In this document: piece by piece, positions 36,029 through 43,258 of the stretch
Layout: each line of letters begins with the position of its first letter
How positions within the stretch are numbered: position 1 is the first letter of the stretch
Assembly (NCBI RefSeq): GCF_024204645.1
Contig: NZ_CP100351.1
Coordinates: 1,054,001-1,118,000 of the forward strand
Reading direction: 5' to 3'
Length of the DNA: 64,000 bases
Origin: Desulfomicrobium sp. ZS1
GTDB taxonomy: Bacteria; Desulfobacterota; Desulfovibrionia; Desulfovibrionales; Desulfomicrobiaceae
Position numbers and translations under genes: made by a program
The notes under the pieces: generated by a model
Told to the model about the DNA's origin: nothing
Database searches by the model: none
What the model saw: the letters and a program-made list of their open reading frames with translations, nothing else

Positions 36029-36964
36029 TCAGCGCAGCTCCACCGCCCATTTCTCAAGCTCAGGCACAGTGTTCACGATCTTCTCCTTCAGCAGAAAATC
36101 AGCGAACCGGGTGTAGCGTTTATTGTCCAGAGCCCCAGGGCGCAGGGCGAAGCGGGGCAGGGTGTCTCTCCAGGCGCGGCGGTTCAGATCGTCATCCAGG
36201 CTGGCGCGGTCGCCGGAGACGAAGAGCTTCCAGCTCTCGTCAGGATGGTTGATCAGGTATTGCACGCCTTCCTCAAGCGCGTCGACAAAGGCGCGCAGTT
36301 TCGGGTCGGAAAGCGTGTTCGAAGCGGCGACGAGGATCAGTTCGTCGTAGGCTGGCACGCCGTATTCCTCCACGAAAAAGGCCCTGCCGGGGCGCCCCTC
36401 GATGTCCATCTGGTTCAGTTCGAAGTTGCGGAACGCGCCGATGACGGCGTCGGTCTGGCCCGTGAACAGGGACGGGGACAGGGAGAAGTTGACGTTGACG
36501 AGTTTTACGTCGTTGAGAGTCAATCCTTCTTTTTCAAGCATCACTTTAAGAAGAGCGGTTTCGAAGCCGCCCACGGAATAGCCCACGGTTTTGTCCTTCA
36601 GGTCCGCGATGGATTTGATGGGGCCGTCTTTGAGCACGACCAGCGAATTGAGCGGCGTGGCCACGAGGGTGGCGATGCGGGTCAGCGGAAGGCCTTCGCT
36701 GACCTGCATCTGGTGCTGATGCTGGTAGGACACTGCAATGTCGGCCTGCCCCGCGGCCACGAGCTTGGGCGGGTCGTTGGGGTTGGAGGGTGCGATGATT
36801 TCCACGTCCAAGCCGTGCGCCTTGAAGAAGCCTTTTTCCAGAGCCACGTAGAGGGGCGCATGGTCGGGGTTGACGAACCAGTCCAGAAGCACGGTCAGCT
36901 TTTGGGCCTGGGCCGAGGTGGCGCATAAGAGGAGGGTGGCCAGGAGCAGGGTGATTTTTTTCAT
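36029..36964 (-). CDS. thiY: thiamine-pyrimidine ABC transporter substrate-binding protein (ThiY/THI5-like)
   Basis: 311 residues from the ATG at 36964 (AAGGAT before it). A signal peptide (MKKITLLLATLLLCATSAQA) precedes the NMT1/THI5-like fold, with KLTVLLDWFVNPDHAPLYVALEKGFF, the diagnostic start of pyrimidine-binding ThiY. It should deliver formylaminopyrimidine or HMP to ThiXZ. It lies 600 bases downstream of thiX; the gap is filled with repeats. It probably belongs to the TPP-riboswitch operon, but the repeats may weaken its linkage. Confidence 0.92.
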   Translation of the reverse strand: MKKITLLLATLLLCATSAQAQKLTVLLDWFVNPDHAPLYVALEKGFFKAHGLDVEIIAPSNPNDPPKLVAAGQADIAVSYQHQHQMQVSEGLPLTRIATLVATPLNSLVVLKDGPIKSIADLKDKTVGYSVGGFETALLKVMLEKEGLTLNDVKLVNVNFSLSPSLFTGQTDAVIGAFRNFELNQMDIEGRPGRAFFVEEYGVPAYDELILVAASNTLSDPKLRAFVDALEEGVQYLINHPDESWKLFVSGDRASLDDDLNRRAWRDTLPRFALRPGALDNKRYTRFADFLLKEKIVNTVPELEKWAVELR

Positions 36965-37564
36965 GTTGATATCCTTGGGTTGGGCGCGGGGCGCCGTGGT
37001 TTGAAGAATGGGAAAATGGTTTGTGGCAGTGCGGCCGCGTTCCGGATCGAGAGTGGGAGCGTGACACATTTGCCTGTCTATTCATGCACAACATTTTCAA
37101 GTCGCAGCAGTGTCATTCCCGCGAACGTGTGCCCGTTAGGGTAGGCGGGAATCCAGAGTATTTTTGCCTCTGTTGGTCGCATCAGGAAATGGTTTGCACC
37201 AGTGCGGCCGCGTCCCGGTTCGATTCGGGCCGGGGCCGCCAAAACTCCTTCACCGGCCTCGTAATGCTTTCCCGTCGCTGCTGTCGAACAGACTGCCGCG
37301 CTTCGACCGGGAGGCGACGGGAAAACAAACGATGCCTGGCTCAGTCAAACAGTTGCCGCCCCCGGCCCGCATCAAACCGGAACGCTGGGCTGGCGATTTG
37401 AGAAGGGGCATCGCGAAGCATTTGCCTGTCTGTCCATGGCGCAGAATTTCCTAATCACCTCGGTGTCATTCCCGCGTAGGCGGGAATCCATGCCCTTTTA
37501 ACCGAGGCGAAGATGGATCCCCGCCTTCGCGGGGATGACGCTGGAGTATCGCGAACGTGCATCC
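36965..37564. repeat. 600-base block of dispersed repeats between thiY and thiX
   Basis: Gene-free. It holds REP-like palindromes at 37112-37156, 37465-37492 and 37513-37539. It also holds a full hairpin repeat at about 37184-37400, with stem 37268-37278 / 37314-37324, related to 46481-46650. Partial copies of its ends are also present: AAATGGTTTG near 37015 and 37187 with GTGCGGCCGCGT at 37029 and 37203, and ATTTGCCTGTCT at 37068 and 37420. The block looks like several rounds of repeat insertion. Confidence 0.8.
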
Positions 37565-38314
37565 TCACTGCATTCCCTGCCTCGGCTGCCAGTAAACCAG
37601 CCTGTCCAGCAGGCGGTCGATCAGGAAATAGAGGGTCAGGGACGTGACCGCCAGGACGGTCAGGGCCGCGAACATGATGTCGATCTGCATGCGGGCGTTG
37701 GCGTGCAGCATGTAGAACCCAAGCCCCGCGCTCGACCCCACCCACTCCCCGACCACGGCCCCGATGGGCGCCACTGCCGTGGCCACGCGCAGGCCCGAGG
37801 CGAAGGCGGGCAGGGCCGAGGGGATGATGATGGTGCGCAGCACGGCCAGGGGTTTTGCGCCCATGATTCGAGCCAGTTCCAGCAGGTCGGGCTCGGTGCG
37901 CTGCATGCCCGAGTAGAAGGACGATGCCACCGGAAAAAAGATGATCAGCACCGCCATGCCCACCTTCGAGGCCATGCCGTAGCCCAGCCACAGCACCAGA
38001 ATCGGAGCAAGGGCAAAGACCGGGATGGCCTGGCTGACCACCAGCACGGGCAACATCCAGCGCTTGAGGAGCGGCGAAAGGATCATGATTAAGGCCGCGC
38101 TTGTGCCCAGGATCGTGCCCAGGGCCAGGCCCAGCAGGATCTCGGCCAGCGTCGTGCCCAGGTGAGAGAGCAGCAGCGGAAATTTGTCGATCAGGGCGTG
38201 GCCGACGGGGAGTGGTCCGGGCAGGATGTAGGGTGGGGCTCCGGTCAGGGTGACCAGGAGTTGCCACAGCAGGAGAAAGCCAGCCGTCAGGATCAGGGGG
38301 CGTAGGATGTTCAT
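37565..38314 (-). CDS. thiX: thiamine-precursor ABC transporter permease ThiX
   Basis: 249 residues, about six membrane segments, with the BPD-type permease loop (GMQRTEPDLLELARIMGAKPLAVLRTIIIPSALPAFASGLRVA), the EAA motif that docks on the ATPase. The start overlaps thiZ by 4 bases. With ThiY and ThiZ it forms a pyrimidine-precursor importer. Confidence 0.92.
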   Translation of the reverse strand: MNILRPLILTAGFLLLWQLLVTLTGAPPYILPGPLPVGHALIDKFPLLLSHLGTTLAEILLGLALGTILGTSAALIMILSPLLKRWMLPVLVVSQAIPVFALAPILVLWLGYGMASKVGMAVLIIFFPVASSFYSGMQRTEPDLLELARIMGAKPLAVLRTIIIPSALPAFASGLRVATAVAPIGAVVGEWVGSSAGLGFYMLHANARMQIDIMFAALTVLAVTSLTLYFLIDRLLDRLVYWQPRQGMQ

Positions 38315-39066
38315 GCCGCCTCCCCGTTCATGAGTCGTTTGAGCAGGTTCGCATACAGGGTGGTCACTTCCGGATTGCCTGCTTCGCGCGGAGGCAGACC
38401 GGCGGGTTCGATGGTTTCAATCATCTTCACGGGAGTTCCGCCGAGTACGACGATGTTGTGGCCAAGGCGCAGCGCTTCCATGGGATCGTGGGTGACCAGC
38501 ACCACGGTCGCGCCCACGGTCAGGCGCGCGGCCAGGTTCTGCAGGCGCACGCGGGTCAATGCATCGAGAGCGGAGAAAGGCTCGTCCATGAGGATGACGG
38601 GCCGCTCCTCCATGAGCGTACGCAAAAGCGCCCCGCGCTGGCGCATGCCCCCGGACAGTGCGGCGGGTAGCGTGTCCTCGTAGTCGGTCAAGCCCGCTTC
38701 CCGGATCAGGGCCAGGGCTTTGGCGCGTTTTTCGTGCGAAAGTTCGCCCCGCAGACGCGCCCCGAGGAGGACGTTGTCGAGCAGCGTGAACCAGGGCAGG
38801 AGCAGGTCGTTCTGACTCATCCAGGCCACTGTGCTGTCTGTTGTGGGCTCGAAACGAATCCGCCCCGTGAAATCAAGGTTCGGCGATCCGGCCATGAGCT
38901 TGAGCAGGGTCGACTTGCCGCATCCGCTCGGACCCAGGATGCAGGTCGTGTGTCCGCCCTTCAGGGTCAGGGACAAATCCGCGAAGAGTGGTTGACCGGC
39001 GAAATCGAGGCAAAGGCCCTCAAGGACGATGTCCGGGGCGGTCTGCATGGGCGTTGAGAGATGCAC
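38311..39066 (-). CDS. thiZ: thiamine-precursor ABC transporter ATPase ThiZ
   Basis: 251 residues. Walker A LGPSGCGKSTLLK, signature LSGGMRQRGALLR, Walker B VILMDEPFSALD and switch VTHDPMEAL are intact, close to nitrate/taurine-type ATPases. The frame begins with GTG at 39066, 2 bases after the thiD stop; an ATG at 39048 is an alternative start. It powers ThiX. Confidence 0.92.
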   Translation of the reverse strand: MHLSTPMQTAPDIVLEGLCLDFAGQPLFADLSLTLKGGHTTCILGPSGCGKSTLLKLMAGSPNLDFTGRIRFEPTTDSTVAWMSQNDLLLPWFTLLDNVLLGARLRGELSHEKRAKALALIREAGLTDYEDTLPAALSGGMRQRGALLRTLMEERPVILMDEPFSALDALTRVRLQNLAARLTVGATVVLVTHDPMEALRLGHNIVVLGGTPVKMIETIEPAGLPPREAGNPEVTTLYANLLKRLMNGEAA

Positions 39067-39068
39067 GG

Positions 39069-39884
39069 CTACTCGAAGAACCGGTAGAAGTGATGCACCG
39101 GCCCGTGGCCTCGGCCGATGACGTACGCGGCTCCGGCTCGGATGGCCCCGCTTATGTATTCCTTGGCATGGCGCACTGCCGTCTCCACATCCTCGCCCCT
39201 GGCCAGGTTCGAGGCGATGGCCGAGGACAGGGTGCAGCCTGTGCCGTGGTTGTTGCGGGTCGGGATGCGCACGCCGGGCAGGGTCACGATGCGGCCTTCG
39301 GGGCCAAGGTACAGGATGTCGTCGCTGTCGCCCGATTCCAGGTGCCCGCCTTTGACCAGCACATTTGCACAGCCCAAGGCCGCAAGCTGAGTGAGCGCTT
39401 TAAAGGCCGCCTCCCGGGTGGCGATTTCCCGGCCTAGCAGCACTGAGGCTTCGGGCAGGTTCGGCGTGATGAGCGTCGCCAGGGGAATGAGCTCGCTTTT
39501 CAAGGCCTCGATGGCTTCGTCCTGCAAAAGCTTGTCCCCGCTCTGCGCCACCATGACAGGGTCGAGGACAACGGTCTTGACCCCGTGCCGGATCAGGCCC
39601 TGAGCCACGGTGCGGATCAGTTCAGGGGAAAAGAGCATGCCGATTTTGACCGCGTCGGCCCCGATGTCGCCGAGCACCGCGTCCATCTGCGCGGCCACGA
39701 AGTCCACGGGCACGGCGTGGATGCCGGTCACGCCGAGGGTGTTCTGGGCGGTCAAGGCGGTGATGACGCTCGCCCCGTAGCAGCCGTGGGCCGCGATGGT
39801 TTTGAGGTCGGCCTGGATTCCGGCCCCGCCGCCGCTGTCGGACCCGGCGATGGTCAATACCCGGTGATATGCGCGCTGGTTCAT
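39069..39884 (-). CDS. thiD: hydroxymethylpyrimidine/phosphomethylpyrimidine kinase
   Basis: 271 residues from the ATG at 39884, which overlaps the thiE stop by 4 bases. Motifs: VLTIAGSDSGGGAGIQADLKT at the N-terminus, DPVMVAQSGDKLL, and the anion-hole HGTGCTLSSAIASNLARG. It phosphorylates HMP twice to HMP-PP, the pyrimidine donor for ThiE. Confidence 0.95.
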   Translation of the reverse strand: MNQRAYHRVLTIAGSDSGGGAGIQADLKTIAAHGCYGASVITALTAQNTLGVTGIHAVPVDFVAAQMDAVLGDIGADAVKIGMLFSPELIRTVAQGLIRHGVKTVVLDPVMVAQSGDKLLQDEAIEALKSELIPLATLITPNLPEASVLLGREIATREAAFKALTQLAALGCANVLVKGGHLESGDSDDILYLGPEGRIVTLPGVRIPTRNNHGTGCTLSSAIASNLARGEDVETAVRHAKEYISGAIRAGAAYVIGRGHGPVHHFYRFFE

Positions 39885-40516
39885 GGCTGTTCCTTGGCGT
39901 GGCGAATGATGGTTTTGAGTTCCGCGGCTGCTAGTTGCGGGTCCGGGGCCGAGACGATGGCCGAGACCACAGCCACCCCGTCGCACCCGGCGCGGATGAC
40001 CTCGGCCGCGTTGCCGGGTTTGACGCCGCCGATGCCGACCAGCGGCAGGGACACGGCCGCGCGGATAGCCGCGACGCCGTCAAGGCCCAAGGCCGGGGCC
40101 GTGTCGGTCTTGGTCGGGGTGGAGAACACGGGGCTGATGCCTACATAGTCCGCGCCTTGGGCCTCGGCACGTACGGCGTCTTCCACGCATTCCGCCGAGA
40201 TGCCGATGAGCATGGAGTGTCCGACCACGCGGCGGGCGTCGGCGATGAGCATGTCGGTCTGGCCCAGATGCACGCCGTCTGCACCCACCGCCAGGGCCAC
40301 GTCGATGCGGTCGTTGATGATCAGCGGGATACCGGTCCCGGCCAGCACTTCCCGCACGGCCCGCGCCTCGGTTACGAACTGCCGCGTGGAGCACTCTTTT
40401 TCGCGCAGCTGCACGCAGGTCACGCCTCCGGCCACGGCGGCGCGGACAATGTCCACGGTGGAGCGGCCCAGGGACAGACCCCGGTCCGTGACCAGGTACA
40501 GGGACAGATCAGGCAT
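39881..40516 (-). CDS. thiE: thiamine-phosphate synthase
   Basis: 211 residues from the ATG at 40516. It has the TIM-barrel sequence of ThiE: LYLVTDRGLSLGRSTVDIV, CVQLREKECSTRQF, IINDRIDVALAVGADGVHLGQTDM, YVGISPVFSTPTKTD and VGIGGV. It joins HMP-PP and hydroxyethylthiazole phosphate to thiamine phosphate. It overlaps thiM by 8 bases and thiD by 4. Confidence 0.95.
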   Translation of the reverse strand: MPDLSLYLVTDRGLSLGRSTVDIVRAAVAGGVTCVQLREKECSTRQFVTEARAVREVLAGTGIPLIINDRIDVALAVGADGVHLGQTDMLIADARRVVGHSMLIGISAECVEDAVRAEAQGADYVGISPVFSTPTKTDTAPALGLDGVAAIRAAVSLPLVGIGGVKPGNAAEVIRAGCDGVAVVSAIVSAPDPQLAAAELKTIIRHAKEQP

Positions 40517-41324
40517 GGTGTTCCTCGCGGATGCGGCAGCCTTTGGCCAGATCTTCGGGGGAGAGATTGTAGAGGGCGTCCAAAAGGTGAATCTGGAAGG
40601 TGCCGGGGCCGTCGGCCTTGGTTCCGGCCCGCTCCCCGGCCAGCCCGAAGAAGGCCAGGGCCGTGGCTGCGGCGGAGACGGGATCGGGGTCCACGGCATG
40701 GAAGGCTCCGACCAGGGCCGTGGCCGAGCAGCCCGTGCCCGTAACGTAGGGCATGAGCCTGTGCCCGCCTTCGATGATCAGCGTGCGCCGTCCGTCGGTG
40801 ACCAGATCCGTGGGGCCGGTGATGGCCAGGGTCGTGCCCAGTTCGCGGGCCAGGGCTCCGGCCGTTTTGGCCGCATCCTCGATGGAGTCGGTGGCGTCCA
40901 CGCCTTTGGTCGTGGAGCCCTGGCCGCCCAGAGACAGGATTTCCGAGGCGTTGCCGCGCACCACGCTGACCTTTGTCCAGGCCAGGATGGATTTTGCGGT
41001 TTCGGTGCGAAGCCCGGTCGCCCCGGAACCCACCGGATCAAGGATGATGGGCTTGCCGAGGGCTGTGGCCCTGCGCCCGGCCTTGAGCATGGCTGCGACC
41101 CACACGTCGGTCAGAGTGCCGATGTTGAGCACGAGTGCCCCGGCGTAGGCGACCATTTCTTCGACTTCATTCTCGGCATGGGCCATGACCGGGGACGCGC
41201 CGCAGGCCAGAAGCACATTGGCGGTGTAGTTCATGACCACGAAATTGGTGATGTTGTGGATCAGGGGTTTGGTCTGTCTGAGGGCGCGCAGATTGTCTGC
41301 GGCCTTGCGGGCAAAATCGGGCAC
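40509..41324 (-). CDS. thiM: hydroxyethylthiazole kinase
   Basis: 271 residues from the GTG at 41324 behind GAGG. I rejected the ATG at 41486 because that start would read through the TPP riboswitch. Motifs: PLIHNITNFVVMNYTANVLLACGASPVMAHA, IILDPVGSGAT and VTGTGCSATALVGAF. It phosphorylates the thiazole alcohol for salvage. It is the first gene behind the riboswitch. Confidence 0.95.
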   Translation of the reverse strand: MPDFARKAADNLRALRQTKPLIHNITNFVVMNYTANVLLACGASPVMAHAENEVEEMVAYAGALVLNIGTLTDVWVAAMLKAGRRATALGKPIILDPVGSGATGLRTETAKSILAWTKVSVVRGNASEILSLGGQGSTTKGVDATDSIEDAAKTAGALARELGTTLAITGPTDLVTDGRRTLIIEGGHRLMPYVTGTGCSATALVGAFHAVDPDPVSAAATALAFFGLAGERAGTKADGPGTFQIHLLDALYNLSPEDLAKGCRIREEHHA

Positions 41325-41400
41325 GGTGTACCTCGCACTGCTGTTGGCGTTGGGGCAGCAGGGGCGAGGATTTGGTGGGGCGGCCGCTTCCGGCTTCGTC

Positions 41401-41475
41401 TTGCAATTCCCTTCGCTGGCATGATCCAGATCAGGTTCAACGGGTATCATCTCAGGCTCCTCGCCACCCCTGCAA
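41401..41475 (-). promoter_or_regulatory. TPP riboswitch (THI element)
   Basis: The minus strand reads TTGCAGGGGTGGCGAGGAGC, then CTGAGA (41455-41450), ACCC, GAACCTGATCTGG and GCCAGCGAAGGGA, closing with TGCAA that pairs with the 5' TTGCA (P1). All conserved thi-box positions are present. It lies 77 bases before the thiM GTG and should shut the salvage operon when TPP is high. Confidence 0.96.
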
Positions 41476-41525
41476 AAACTCGTCATTGGCTAGGATAAGC
41501 GGGGGGAGGTGTCAAGGTGGGACCG

Positions 41526-42320
41526 TCACATGCCGATCGAGCAGTTCCGTCCGGCATTTTTGGCCTTGTAGAGAGCTTCGTCGGCGCGCAGCAGGGTCTT
41601 GTCGATGTTTTCTCCGGTGCGGTGTTGCGTATAGCCGATGCTTATCGTCGGCGCGGGGATTTCTTCGCTGATGCGGGGCGCCGCGGCCACGGCGAGGCGC
41701 AGGCGTTCCGCCACGAGCGGAGCGTTCGCGCTTTCGCAGGCCGGGAAAAGGAGCAGGAATTCCTCGCCGCCCCAGCGCGCGCACATGTCGTATTCCCGCA
41801 GCGCGAGTTCCAGCGCGTGGGCCACGGCCTGCAGGACCCTGTCACCGGCGGCATGCCCGAACTTGTCGTTCACGGCCTTGAAGTCATCAACGTCCGCGAT
41901 CATGACCGTGAAACCGGCTTCGGGCTTTCGCGCAGCCTGGGCCGCGGTCTCTTCGAGACGAATGGTCATGTAGCGGCGGTTGGGCAGATTGGTCAGGGAA
42001 TCGTAGTTGGAGGCGTGCTCTAGGCGTTCCTTAAGCTGATGCAGCATGGTCTGGTACTGGTCGCTGATGCGCACGATCTTTTCCAGCTGACGCACCTTTT
42101 TTTCGTAATTGACCAGATAACCTTGGCTGCGTTCGCGTTCGGCGGCCTGGAAGCGGTCCGCGATGTGGGTCAGCCGGTCCAGCAGGCGCTGCTGATCCAT
42201 ATAGCGCTGAAAAAGCTCGCGTAGCGGTTCTTTCCACCCATCCACAGGAGTGTCGGCGGTGAGCAGGGCTTCGATCTGTTCTTCCAGGTTGTCGTTGAGG
42301 TGAAGTGGCGACATGTTCAT
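41526..42320 (-). CDS. siaD: diguanylate cyclase SiaD
   Basis: 264 residues. The N-terminal helical segment (about 1-100) is the SiaC-binding part, ending in a coiled coil before the GGDEF domain. The signature is RWGGEEFLLLF, active, and an inhibitory RxxD site (REYD) lies exactly five residues before it. No membrane segment is seen. In Pseudomonas the SiaD cyclase works only with unphosphorylated SiaC. The start overlaps siaC by 4 bases. Confidence 0.92.
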   Translation of the reverse strand: MNMSPLHLNDNLEEQIEALLTADTPVDGWKEPLRELFQRYMDQQRLLDRLTHIADRFQAAERERSQGYLVNYEKKVRQLEKIVRISDQYQTMLHQLKERLEHASNYDSLTNLPNRRYMTIRLEETAAQAARKPEAGFTVMIADVDDFKAVNDKFGHAAGDRVLQAVAHALELALREYDMCARWGGEEFLLLFPACESANAPLVAERLRLAVAAAPRISEEIPAPTISIGYTQHRTGENIDKTLLRADEALYKAKNAGRNCSIGM

Positions 42321-42694
42321 GACCTCGGGGCGATAGTGAAGGGAAATGTGCAGTCTTCCTTGAACTCCTCGGCCAGTTCTCCGACGCGCTCGTTGTCGGG
42401 GTCGTAGCTCCAGAGCACGTTGACCTGGCGTCCGCTCTGATGGGCTTCCTCCAGCCGGTCGAAGATGTCCATCATGGCCCGGATGCTGCTCGTGTTCAGG
42501 TAGACGAGCTCCAGGTCGAAGGATAGGGGGCGCGAGGTCTCCTTCAGAAAGGTGTCGATCCAGTCGATGATGGGCTGGAAAAACTCGAAGGGATTTTCCG
42601 GGTAGGAGTCTCCGGCCATGAAGACGCGGCCCACTTTATGGTCCATGCGCACTGCGGGGGTGCTGGGTGTTTGCGCGAGTTCAAGATCGTTCAT
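42317..42694 (-). CDS. siaC: SiaC regulatory phosphoprotein (DUF1987)
   Basis: 125 residues with the SiaC fold. The motif FDLELVYLNTSSIRAMMDIFDRLEEA carries the Thr in NTSS that is phosphorylated by SiaB and dephosphorylated by SiaA in Pseudomonas aeruginosa. It activates SiaD by direct binding. It lies 27 bases downstream of siaB. Confidence 0.92.
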   Translation of the reverse strand: MNDLELAQTPSTPAVRMDHKVGRVFMAGDSYPENPFEFFQPIIDWIDTFLKETSRPLSFDLELVYLNTSSIRAMMDIFDRLEEAHQSGRQVNVLWSYDPDNERVGELAEEFKEDCTFPFTIAPRS

Positions 42695-42721
42695 GCTATT
42701 CTCGTTACGTATTTCGAAGAG

Positions 42722-43258
42722 TTAAAGTACGACGCGCAGGCTCAGGAAACTGCGCTGCCCATCCATTTCCCGCACGGTGGCGACAAGAGGGCGGGACGCT
42801 TTGCGGGCCATGTCGATGAGCCCCAGACCGGCGCTACCGTTCAGGATTTCTCGCGGCTGACGCAGTTGGGCCTTGAAGAACGCCTTGAGTTCGTTCCGAT
42901 CCATGGCCGCCAGCTCGTCTACGCGCTTGAGCAGTTCCCGGCCATCGTCCGGGGTCACGACATTGCCCGCGCTGACGACATAGTGTCCGTCTTCGCGGGA
43001 GACGACGATGGCCGCATTGGCCGCGCCTGCGAGCTCCGGATGCTGATCGGCGTAGCGGCGGATGTTCTGGGTCATTTCTATGTACACGGCGAAAATGTCG
43101 GCCACGGCGCTGGGCTGCTCCTGCTGGTGATTGAGATAATCGCGCAGGGCCCGGCCGATCTCCTCGATCAGGGCGGCGTTGATGGGGCCGTTGAAGCAGA
43201 CCATGATCTGTTGCTGGTCGAAGATTTCGCGCAGGTCGAAAAGGTCGGGGGTGGTCAT
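42722..43258 (-). CDS. siaB: SiaB-type protein kinase (DUF6272)
   Basis: 178 residues. The sequence NGPINAALIEEIGRAL, the helix with IEMTQNIRRYA (kinase N box) and GSAGLGLIDMARKA (G-box-like) match the GHKL-type SiaB family that phosphorylates SiaC. It overlaps siaA by 4 bases. Confidence 0.9.
   Translation of the reverse strand: MTTPDLFDLREIFDQQQIMVCFNGPINAALIEEIGRALRDYLNHQQEQPSAVADIFAVYIEMTQNIRRYADQHPELAGAANAAIVVSREDGHYVVSAGNVVTPDDGRELLKRVDELAAMDRNELKAFFKAQLRQPREILNGSAGLGLIDMARKASRPLVATVREMDGQRSFLSLRVVL

Noticed and set aside
37184-37400. Integron attC site
   Set aside because: The hairpin lacks the conserved RYYYAAC/GTTRRRY boxes at its ends and there is no integrase in the window.
41325-41486. 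An in-frame ATG start for thiM at 41486
   Set aside because: The extra 54 codons are the TPP riboswitch read as protein. The GTG at 41324 has a proper ribosome site and fits the family length.
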